A model generated the notes under the pieces. The model did no database searches. It saw only the letters and a list, made by a program, of their open reading frames with translations, and was not told the origin of the DNA. This document shows positions 1 through 10,074 of a stretch of 21,584 bases of DNA, one piece after another. The position numbers were made by a program, and so were the translations under genes. Position 1 is the stretch's first letter. Every line of letters starts with the position of its first letter. This DNA is from Symbiodinium natans (lineage: Eukaryota; Sar; Dinophyceae; Suessiales; Symbiodiniaceae): positions 1 to 21,584 of the forward strand of contig CAJNDS010001195.1 of NCBI GenBank assembly GCA_905221605.1. The letters run 5' to 3'.

Positions 1-329
1 GGCGACAGTGACGACACCAGGACTAGGAAGTCCAGGACGCGGTAGGGTAGGAATCAGCACATAGCAGCACGCAGCAGCCGTGTCACCTGTGTGGAGTTTG
101 TTTTGATCTGAAGTCTCAAGGGATCTCGAGCACCTGGGAAAAGACAGACGTAGTGCAAGCAGTGGGCGCATATAAGCATATACGATGAGTGGCTCTCTAC
201 AATCAAAGCACTGTTGTATAGCGTTGCATCCGTGTGCTACCAAGGCTCGACAGATGACTTCCACGTGTGGGCAGCTGAGAGTGCATCACATGATTCATGA
301 TTGATCAGCCTGAGCCAGTGTGTATTGTT
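1..329. other. Non-coding stretch, nothing recognised
   Basis: No open frame of useful length, RNA gene or clear repeat could be recognised here. The base composition is mixed and several short frames are broken by stops. It leads directly into a decayed telomere-like tract. Confidence 0.5.
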
Positions 330-550
330 GGTAGGGTTGGGGTTTAGGGTTAGTGTTTATTAGGGTGTGGGGCATAGGGTGCAGGGTGCAGGGTGTAGGG
401 CTTAGGGCTTAGGGATCAGGGTGTAAGGTGTAGGGGTTTAGGGTTTAGGGCTTAGTGTTTAGGGTGTAAAGTTTGGGGGGTGTAAGGTGTAGGGTTTAGG
501 GTTCAGGCTGTAGGGTCTAGTGTTAGGGTTAGGGTTTAGGGGCTAGGGGC
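330..550 (+). repeat. Degenerate interstitial telomere-like tract (TTTAGGG type)
   Basis: The + strand carries many copies of GGGTTTAGGG, GGGTGTAGGG, GGGCTTAGGG and related heptamer or octamer variants in the G-rich orientation. They are interrupted by drifted copies such as GTGTAAGG and GGGTGCA. The best preserved copies lie around 430-455, 495-510 and 525-550. The unit matches plant/alveolate telomere DNA. The level of drift suggests an old internal copy and not a live chromosome end. Confidence 0.8.
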
Positions 551-659
551 ACACCAGTATCGCTGATGCACTTGCTGAGGATTCCTAGTGTGACATGTTT
601 GATGTACATCTGTGGTGGGCTTCCGGTTGGTATGAACACTTGATGTTAATGGGCAATTA

Positions 660-1345
660 CTTTGTGGTAGTGGAATGTCCACAGGCAGGCGGGATGTGGA
701 CACGGGATGCCTGCATGAACAGTTTGCGGTCATGGGATGCCCACGGGCATGGTGGGGTGTGGTCATTGGATCTCCGCGGGAAGAGTGGGGTGTGGCCATG
801 GAATGTCCACATGCAGGGTGGGGTGTGGACATGGGATGTCCACGGGCAACGGGGCTGTGGTCATGGGATGTCCACGGGTAGGTGTGGTGCGGACTTGGGA
901 TGTCCACGGGTAGGTGTGGTGCGGACTTGGGATGTCCGCGGGCATGGGTGGCGCGGACATGGAATGTCCACGGGACGGGCTGTGTGGGCACGCGACGTTG
1001 TCCACGGACGACGGTTGTTAACGTGCACCAATGTCCACGGGCATGGGGTGTGTGGACATGCAACGTCCGCAGGCATGGCTTTTGTGGACATGCAATGTCC
1101 ACGGGCACGGGCTGTGTGGACATGTGATGTCCACGGCTTTCTGGGTGTGGACATGGCATGTCCACGGACACCTGGGGTGTGGACATGCAATGTCCACCTG
1201 CATGGGTTTCGTGGGCATTCAATGTCCACAACCACGGGCTGTGTGGACATGGGGTGTCCACGAGTATATGGGTGTGGACATGACATGTCCACGGATACAT
1301 GTAGCGCGTACCTGATGTGTGGACATGGCATGACCGCAAACACTA
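660..1345. repeat. Minisatellite, about 33-bp unit with an internal palindrome
   Basis: Roughly twenty imperfect units follow the pattern GTGGACATGNNATGTCCAC plus a GGGCANGGNNTGTG-like spacer. Spacing between neighbouring cores is about 31-36 bp; for example, cores near 888 and 921 are 33 bp apart. Because 33 is a multiple of three and the unit lacks stops, several frames on both strands stay open across the tract; those frames have no coding character. Each core is a hyphenated inverted repeat (GTGGACAT / ATGTCCAC). Units become more divergent towards both ends. Confidence 0.88.
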
Positions 1346-1420
1346 GCTTTGCGTGGACATTGAATGCCCTGACAGTTGTGTGATATCAATGTATGCGTGT
1401 TGTGTGCAGACATGTGACGT

Positions 1421-1767
1421 TCACTGGCAGATGTGGATTTGTTGTCTACATATGGGGCTGTTCACGGGCAAACACTGCTTGACTCAGGTCAATCATCTCC
1501 ACGGTGTTGTGTGTGCCCGTCATGTTTGATCACTTTGAGCGTAGACTCCTTCATGAGTGACTTGATGCCCTCTGCGTTATTGCTGGATGCACGTCTTTGC
1601 ATGCTGATCAGGTTGTGTTGCATGCATGATGCTGCAGTGCTCACATTCAACATGCTTCTCAATATGTAAGGTGTACACATAATACCAGATGGCAACGCCC
1701 AATTATGCATTGCATCGACTTGCATACACGTCCCCGTACTGTCAGTGAGCTGTCACATGCGTTTGTG
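1421..1767. other. Region upstream of the methyltransferase gene
   Basis: No repeat or gene is recognised. An in-frame ATG at 1705 could extend the downstream gene's first exon by 21 codons, but that extension lacks the Lys/Pro-rich character that begins at 1768. No TATA-like promoter element stands out. Confidence 0.4.
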
Positions 1768-4700
1768 ATGTCGTCACCACCGATTCGGAAACGAAAGCAG
1801 CCGGTCGCTCCCGCTCACACGGCTGCCAAGAGCAACCCGCCAAAGCGGCGAGGGAAAGCCTCGTCAGCTGCAACTATGGATGCAGAGACAACATGTTGTT
1901 TAAGTCAGTGTCAAAAGCAAGTCATGTATTTCGCTCTGCAGCTATGTAACATACTCTTGCTGTGTTGCGTGTACCAAGGCGGCGCCCGACTCTAAGCCAT
2001 CGCCAACTCCGAAGGCAAAACAGCCACATGCCCCGCCACCGCCGCCGCCAAAGAGCAAGCAGCCGGCCAGAATAGATGCCAAACGGAAAGCATCTCCATC
2101 ACCACCACAGCCGAAAGCACCGAGCAAAGGTAGCAAGTCAGCTGCGCAGGAGCCACCACCAACCGTGAAATTTGGTTTGGTGACGAAAGCAGGAATACAG
2201 CATCTTTTCAACACACCTTCGCCTCCAAGTGTGCCAGCGCAGAACAACGCTTCTGCATCCACACTTGTGGATGAGACACAGACACAAAGTGCTGGAACCA
2301 CCATGGATGATCTGGTGGAGACAAAAGACGCGAGCAAAGCCACCACGCATGATGTGGTGGTGGATGCAATGGAAGACATGGTCAAGGAAACCACAAGCAA
2401 AGCCACCACACATGATGTGACAGCAAAGGAAGATGTAGAGGCGATGAAAGATGTGAGCAGTGCCGCTGCGCAATGTGTGGCGGCGGAGACTGAAGATGCG
2501 AGCAAAACCACTGCCAATGATGCGGTTGAGACGGACGATGCAAGCAACCCCACGGCGCCGGCCACGTCGGACGAAGCAAACGCTTCAGATGTTGTGACAG
2601 AGATGAAAGATGCAAAGGCGGGCATAGCCGCCACAAACGATGATGTGGGTGCAGCGGATAGCGTGGATGCCGTGCATGCAACGACCGTCGGCCATGGCAG
2701 CCAGGACACGACCACATGTGAAGCCACACTCCAAGCAGGACACTCGCATCCTGATACGGCTGTATCGGGAACTGCCGATGCCACCCTCCAAGCAAATCCA
2801 GGCATGAATGTTGGGTTGTCTCCTGAGGCGACGCCTTCGGCAAGTGCGACTCCCATGTGTGCACACAGCAACGGCCACAAGCCCTCCGTGTTTAGGCTGA
2901 TGATGTGGCCGGTCTGGGCAGTCACAACATTCGCTCGCTTTGCTAGGACCCGTGCTGCTGCATGCATTGCCATGTTGGACATGTTGGAGTGCTCATGTGT
3001 GCGATTGTCGTGGTGTTATCACTCATGCATGTGTTGTGCAGGAATGTGGCTGCAGCTCGACTGTGTCCGGTGCAAGACGTTGATGGTGACAAGGCATATG
3101 CTGCGCGAGTGGCGCGAATATGTCGGTCGGTTGCCGAGCAAGGCAATTGCAAACATGTGGTGGATCAAGCTATGGCAGCTCTGAGTCGTGAGCATGATTG
3201 CAACTTGATGGATGTATGTGACTCAGACCCAGACCCAGATGTACAGTTCATCAGTGAGTCTGTGTCTCAGGAGCGCACGGCCCATTCTGAGCACTTGTAT
3301 CAACTGCTACAAGACATGCGAGCAACATCGCTGTCTACAGAATTTTCCGGCATTGACACTCCTGCTACGTCTTTCATCATGATGGGCACAGCTATCTGCG
3401 CGGAGCTGAACATGGACAAATCTCATGTCCCTGCGCCAGCCAACATGTCGGCGGTTGAGTGGTCTGCGCAGGCCCGAGAAGAGTTGCTTCGTCACCCACA
3501 TTGTCCACAGCATGTCTTCGGGGATATGAATGACTTCTGGCGTCCCCATATTGCCGCACAGCTGGATGTCCTGGCAGCCAACGACACGGCAATTAATGAA
3601 GTACTGTTGCCGCTGATGCGCAGGGGCGAAGCAACAATCAGAAAAGCATGGTGCTACAAGCACGGGCAGATGTGTGAGGTCGATCGTGCAGCTGATTTAC
3701 ATGTTGCAGGGACACCATGCACGGATTACAGTCAGCGAGGTTTGATGATGCGCGAGCAGGGGGTCACGTGGAAAGCCTTCCTCAGCTGGATTTCTCGACG
3801 ATGGGATTATCAGGAATCCCTGATAATCCAGGAGAACGTCATTAATTTCGACGCATCAACCTCGGAGCATTTCTTGGGAGCGATATACTTTGTATCCGTG
3901 GCGCTGATTGACCCCAACATGTATGGCATGCCTATAACGAGACCAAGACAGTACTGCATTCTACGCCATAAGTGGAAGACTGGTGCTGCACTTGCGCCAG
4001 TCAACGTGTTCGTGGAGATGTTCAGGGCGCCTGTGAGGTTTGGCGAGTACAACCAGGATTGCCAGGGTGTGCCAGGGTTACTGATTTGTACACTCACATT
4101 GACTGTGTTCGGATGCTCACTTGCAGTATTGTCAGGAGCTGGCTGCGATGGAGCCTGCTTGGGATTCATACTTTGGTTCTCCTGCCGAGGACCATATCTG
4201 ACCTGATAACATATCATGATGCCTGATTTGATTGCTTTTGTTTTCCAGGACGTTTGGGAAGAATTGATGTGGGCATGCTCTCGACCTGAAAGCCGAGCAA
4301 AAGTAGATGGGTGCGGTATCGCCAGCCTGGAAGCCTTCAAGCATGCACTCGTGAATGATGTTGAACTTGTTCGCAAGGCATTTGAGCGTGCGTTGACGAC
4401 AGTCGAGTTCAATTTCCTGGCAGAGTACCGAACACGGAAGACTGGCGGTGCATATTCATTGAATCAAAATCCCAACTTCAGTGCTACCATGAGCGGATGG
4501 TCGAAACTTCACACGCTGATCCGCAATGCTGGTATTCTGTGGTAGGCATCTGAGTGTTTACAATGTTTACATATGTATGTGTGTATGTTAATGTTACCAC
4601 ACGTGATGTGTTGTGTTGTGTTAACTTGTGTTCTGTGCAGCATGGTTTGGTGCGAGGTCCGACGCGCATGGCCGCTGGCTTCTTTCCACAGAGGCGCTGA

Positions 4701-5032
4701 TGAGCCAAGGATTCCCAATTGACAAGACAATGTCGTTTGGTGTGGCGGCTTGCAGCTTCACGTGCGATGCGAGCTCAGCTCCAACACGCTCACGTTCGGC
4801 ACAAATGCAACAGGCACGTTCTGTGAGTTTCGTGAGCCGGCGACACCTTGTGGCAGCATGATTGTGAGACGAACATGACTCGACCGATTACCAGGCCGGC
4901 AATGGCATGCACAGCGTGGCGGTGGGGCTAGCAATGCTGTACGCCATTGGCTGTGTGCAGAAGAAGGCCCGTAAGAAAGAAGAGTCAGAGTTAGTCGGTT
5001 TAGCATTGAACATTAACATTTGTATCATTTAA
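1768..5032 (+). CDS. C5-cytosine DNA methyltransferase, seven-exon gene with long disordered N-terminus
   Basis: Predicted to transfer methyl groups from S-adenosylmethionine to cytosine C5 in DNA, in the nucleus. Model exons are 1768-1920, 1979-2988, 3042-4056, 4136-4189, 4249-4531, 4641-4813 and 4895-5032; these join in phase to 941 residues. Residues 1-100 are Lys/Pro/Ala-rich and about 125-340 are acidic Ala/Thr/Asp-rich with repeated SKATTHDV-like stretches, probably disordered. The catalytic domain shows motif I EFSGIDTPATSF (about 488), motif IV AGTPCTDYSQRG with catalytic Cys near 614, motif VI QENV (Glu near 652), motif VIII GMPITRPRQYCIL (about 683), motif IX RWLLSTEALMSQGFPI (850-865) and motif X AGNGMHSVAVGLAM (from 897). 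Order and spacing match the family, so it may be active. Start uncertain (1705 also possible); exon 1 end and exon 2 end are uncertain by up to about 45 bases. No chromatin-reader domain or reverse transcriptase is visible nearby, so subfamily is left open. Confidence 0.88.
4057..4135 (+). other. Predicted GA-AG intron in the methyltransferase gene
   Basis: The frame changes between motif VIII (frame ending at 4056) and the exon starting GAGCTGGCTGCG at 4136. Splicing CCAG|GATTGC to TGTCAG|GAGCTG keeps complete codons on both sides and repeats AG|GA at both junctions. An alternative uses a GT donor at 4072 with the acceptor ending at 4126. RNA would decide. Confidence 0.5.
4190..4248 (+). other. 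Predicted GA-AG intron in the methyltransferase gene
   Basis: The upstream frame meets a stop at 4199-4201 and there is no GT in the right place before it. Splicing GCCGAG|GACCAT to TTCCAG|GACGTT preserves the frame and again repeats AG|GA at both ends. The acceptor has a good pyrimidine tract (TTGTTTTCCAG). Confidence 0.6.
4814..4894 (+). other. Predicted GC-AG intron just before motif X
   Basis: Splicing CAACAG|GCACGT to TACCAG|GCCGGC brings Gln-Gln next to the motif X sequence AGNGMH in frame and repeats AG|GC at both ends. A GT donor at 4823 (CTGTGAGTT) would also hold the frame and add Ala-Arg-Ser. Both stay possible. The stop TGA at 4859-4861 shows that some intron is needed. Confidence 0.6.
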
Positions 5033-5601
5033 CTTGAGCTAACTAGCTCGGACTTGTGTTAGTTATGCTTGTACGTGAGAGGCACCGCCTGGCGCCGCGC
5101 ACACGAGTCGAAATTTCGACAGTTTGGCAAGGATTTTGGCAGCGCGGCTATTCTAGTGGTTCAGTGGCCCGATTCGATGATGACTCAACTCAATGATTCA
5201 AATCATGATCAGGTAGTTTAGTTTGTCTGTAAATCGCACAGTTGTACAGATCCGCAAAGGCCGAGAAAAGCCTTGGTCGGAAGTGCCGGAAAGTGTTGTT
5301 GGTCAGTCCGTGAGTCGATCAGCATGCACCGCGCGATTCAGCGGTTGAATCAGTTGAACTGAACTGATATTTATGCTTGTGCTTGTGCTTGTATGAGTGT
5401 ATCTCCTGCCACGATTCAACACGAACATGACTCTGACTAAATCTCTTTGCAACGTGCTGAGCTTGTGATTGACTGACTGCTGCTTTGGCTCGTGTGTAAT
5501 TAGGATCTGTTGCGTGTGTGTCGCCAGTCGGGCAAGGTGACTGCTGATTGCTGTGATTGTTGCATCAACAAGGGCTGTGCTGGGACTAGCAGCCTGTTGC
5601 T
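5033..5601. other. Intergenic region between the methyltransferase gene and the next gene
   Basis: No coding block is recognised. A short GCTTGT microsatellite lies at about 5373-5392, and several GATTCAA/TTGAATC-like words are scattered at 5160-5420. The stretch should hold the 3' untranslated region of the upstream gene and the 5' region of the next. No AATAAA-type poly(A) signal is obvious. Confidence 0.45.
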
Positions 5602-8600
5602 ATGGCAGCACCTGTGCCAATGGCAACCACCGGATCAGCAGGATCAGCAGCAGCTGGTGTTATTGGCTCTGTGGCGTTGCGGGAAGCATCAGACACAATC
5701 TACGGCCAACGCTCATTGGCCGAGCGTTTCGGGCGTCTGAGTGGCAGACCTTTGCAGGATGCTGTTTTTCAGACTTACCAGGCACGATCACAATCATGTC
5801 AGTCAGTCGAATTGTCGTCGCGTTGTCGTCAGTTCCAAGTTGCCATCTTGCAGGTGGACCAGAACGCCACAACGACGGTCCCGTGGTTTCTGCCGGACGG
5901 CAACAAAGGAATCATCCGTCATCCCCTGAACGCGAGGAAACAACTATCAATTCGCCTACGCTACACTCGTGGTGTCCTGCAACACGGCATACTTGAAGGC
6001 TGCCGTGGTGAACCTTGGCTTTTGGCGACCCCCGGCTGAGTAGCAAAGTCTAATTAATTCAGGCTACGCGGCTATGATTTATAAGTCTGTGAGACAGACT
6101 ACAGTTGCACAGAGTCACAGAGTAGTTTGTGCCGGACTTCAGGCCGGAAAAGCCGAACGGTCCTTATCTGGCGGTGACTTACGGAACGCTGCCACAGCCT
6201 TACAGTTTTACAGCCTTGTCACTGATCACTCACTGCTTACTGCTTACTGCTTGCTACATTCATGGGGCAGCGGGCACCGTGTGGGAGCACAGTTGCTAGA
6301 CTAGAGCAGCAACAAATGTGATGAGAATCTACTCGCCTCTTAGGTCAGAGGCATTCTACTCGGCCTACGAGCAGGCTCCGGATAACCCTCAAGTGAAAAG
6401 CACACTTCAAGCAGGCTTGCAAGGGTGCCGTGTGCTTCACGCACGAACCCCTGGAGACGTGGTGACGTTGCTAGGCTGTATTATTTTTGCAGACAGACGA
6501 CAGCTATTCATTTTGGAAGTCTGACAGCAATGCTTACTTTACGCGCCGCAATCGAGGTATCTCAAGGATACTCACAACAACTTTCACCACGGCGGGGGCA
6601 TCAGCTTTCATGAGCTAGTCACAGGTGTCGAAGATGTCGACAAGGTGCAACTTGTTGCATTGATGAGTTGATTGCAATGTGAGTTTGTTGTTGTCATTGT
6701 CTCGTGCTCATGCTGAACAACCTTGCAGGCGTGGCGTGCCTATTGCGATCGCAATCTGATTACCAGTAGGTCTGTGAACTCGTACCACGACGTGTTCGCA
6801 AGCTGGCTTGACTCGTCCGAGTACAAGGATTGCTTTGATGTGATGAGGTGTGGCTAGGCTCAGTAAGTAGCATGGGTCCAGTGCGAGTCATGTCTTGCTT
6901 GCTGCGGATCGCAGGAGAAATACAGTGTGCTGGGATTCAAAAATTCCAAAGCATTGCGGCGCAAGTTGGTGAGCTTTGGCATTTTCGCTGAGTGGGACCG
7001 CTTCTTTGCTGAAGAAACAGATTTCTTGCATTCGGATCTGAAAAGCCACGAGTCAGTTGTGGGATCGATGAATTCCTTCGCAACCATCATGGATTCGCAC
7101 TTCAAGGGACAACCTGCGTGGCTGCTGGGTCACTGCCTGTTGGAACTGTGCAAACTGTGTGTGCTTTGGCCGCAACTGTTGAGTGCGTGCATTGGGTGTG
7201 AGGCTGTAAGGTGTAAGTGTAAGGGTGAGGCGGTGTGCTGCCTGATCAAACAATCAACGTCATAGTGCCAGGGCCGGTGCCCCGCCTGAGGTTCCACTGC
7301 TGGATCCGACCAGCACGACTGACGGAGCGCCCCTCGCTACGCACGGGTCAGCCTCGAGCCAGGCTGTGCAGGCGACGCAACAACAACATCGTCCTCCATA
7401 CATTGTGAGCTGCGTGGCCGATCCAGGGGTTCATACTTTCATGTTGTTTTATGAATAACATGATTACATGCCATCGTGTGCTGCAGAGGCTTTGGGCCGC
7501 AAAGCTCGTTGATGAAGCTTGTGGAAGAGAAGTTGTGTTGCTCTGTCTACGGTGCCATATTTGTGGAGAAGTTGCTTCAAAGCCAAGCCATTGCCGACGC
7601 GGCAAGAGCGGCGTCACATGCATCTGACGGTGTCGGGGCATCAAGCGGAACGAAACGCCCCCGTGTTCCTGACTTGGCTGCAACTGAGAAGCCAGCAAAG
7701 GCACCGAAGGCAAAAGCCAAGGGAAAATCAAAGGCAAAAGCCAAGTCGAAAGCAAAGGCCAAAGCTGCAGCCGGGCCTCTTGCAGATGGTGAGGCAGCAA
7801 CATTGCAGGACGACATCGAGATGGACGACGACGACTTTGGTGGAGACGGTATGACACGTGCACGATTGTGGCTGGACGACTTGATGGGTTGTCTGGCACG
7901 ATGTTTGCCAGACGGGCCACTGAAGCAAGTCGACATTTGTCGGCAAAGCGACAACAAGCAGCTCAAGGACGCCAGTGAAGCGCTTTCACAGTGCCTCAGT
8001 CTTGGGCTTGAGTTCGCTCTGAACTGCAAGGTCACCATCAATCGCAAAACCTTTGCACTATGGTCAAAGTTGCGGCCTGTCCTGCAGGCTCATCTCAAGA
8101 ACGTCTTCGCGGCAAAGACATCGCAGTCTGGTATTACGGAGGGCATGAGAATGGACGCAGTGCTCCAACAGCTGTCAAGGCAATCACAATGGCAGGATGG
8201 TGTTCCGGAGTCGTCGTCTACGTTCGGACACGTGTCCGCAGAAACACTTGCCCGGGACATTCTGGCCAGCAAGGATTCGCTGCACATTGCGAATGAGTTT
8301 CTTCGCAAGAACAATTCGTCGAACGTGTACATGCATCAGTCACTGCGGAAGGCCATAGCCCAGTTCAAGTCATCGTTCTGCAGCTGTCGTACTGGCACTG
8401 ATACGTGGGACGCATCAGCCACACGATGCCAGTACCACAATGACGTGCATGCTCTGCCGGATTTCGTGTCCAGCATTGCACAGGCGCTGGAAACAGACGA
8501 CACTGTGCCCGCCCAAGCGTCTCTCGTGGGTACGGCGGCTGTGGTGCTGGCTGCTACGACAACAACGCCGCAACGTCGGGGGCATGATGCCTCGCAATTC

Positions 8601-9673
8601 TCACCACAGACTGGCAAAAGCCCACGACGACCAAAGGCCAAAGATGTCAAGGAAGAATCTGTTTTGGATTCGTTGCCCAGGGAAGCTGCATTTCTGCTCA
8701 AAGTTCATGAGGCGGTGGTGGCAGAACCAGTTCCAGAGCACGTGCTGGCAGTCGCTGCAGATGCCGCAGGCGCAGTACATGAAAGGTTGAGAAAAACCGC
8801 CGAGACCATGCATGAGAACAAAGGTAGCCTGCCAGAGACGCTTGACATTCCGACGACTCCGGTGACTCCAGCGGCCAAGACGACGAAGTCCCAGGCGTCA
8901 TCATCACTCAACGAGCAGGCTGTTGAGGCCCTTGTTTGCGCCAAGGTCCGTTACATGCTTGTCATGATGCTGTCTATGATGGAGGTGCCGGCCCCGGGCG
9001 CAACCTCGAATGGCAATGGTGAAGGAGATGACACCCACGCCAAGGCCAAGAAGAACCTGATCACGTTCGAAGATCTCGCGGCTACAGGTGCCAAATGCTT
9101 GCGCTTGGTGATCCAGTACCTTTGTGAGCACGGGACGAACTACATTATGGAGATTGAAACACTGCTCAACTTGAAGCAACGCGATACGATCAGCACTCCG
9201 GCGGAAGACTCCTGGAGCACGATCTGGTACAGTGTTTTCAACTTCGCTGTCAAGAAGATATTGGCCGACCCAAAGCAGTGTGCGCAACTGCTCAGCCCAG
9301 ATGCAACGCTGGCAAATTCCAAAGTTGCGCTTGCTTCAGTGCTGCCATCGCCAAACGCAGTTTGTCCCAAGAGCAAGTTTCGCGGGCAGAACGACTCATC
9401 AGGCAGTCGTGGCCAGGCCTTTGGCCCGACTCGGCAACAGATGGAGATCAAGGACGAGTCAACACCGACACACGCAGATGCGATGAGCACCACCGCGCAG
9501 TCGAGCTTGTCGTCCAGCACGCCGCCGGCATTGTCCGACATCTACACCATGCAGGATGTGAGCTTGGGGAAGATGTCACGTGACTCAATCACGGTGCTGG
9601 ACATCATTGCCTTGCGATGTCTCATCGAGAATAACATCACGGTTAATGCATGGCTGCTTGATTTGAGCTCGAG

Positions 9674-9761
<88 letters not shown>

Positions 9762-10002
9762 GGTTGCTGTTGTTGTGGTTGCTGTTGTTGTGGTTGCTGT
9801 TGTTGTGGTTGCTGTTGTTGTGGTTGCTGTTGCTGTGGTTGCTGTTGCTGTGGTTGCTGTTGCTGTGGTTGCTGTTGCCGTGGTTGCTGTTGCCGTGGTT
9901 GCTGTTGCTGTGGTTGCTGTTGCTGTGGTTGCTGTTGCTGTGGTTGCTGTTGCTGTGGTTGCTGTTGCTGTGGTTGCTGTTGCTGTGGTTGCTGTTGCTG
10001 TG

Positions 10003-10074
<72 letters not shown>

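Noticed and set aside
536-1413. Long open frames on both strands (up to 267 codons)
   Set aside because: They run through the 33-bp minisatellite, whose unit is stop-free and divisible by three; the products are His/Thr/Pro or Gly/Trp/Val repeats with no motif.
1942-2982. 346-codon frame on the minus strand opposite the methyltransferase N-terminus
   Set aside because: It mirrors the Ala/Thr/Asp-rich coding exon on + and has no ATG-proximal or motif support; the + frame joins a recognised catalytic domain.
5450-5520. Possible dinoflagellate spliced-leader sequence (TTTGGCTC at about 5484)
   Set aside because: Only eight bases match the end of the known leader; upstream and downstream bases do not fit.
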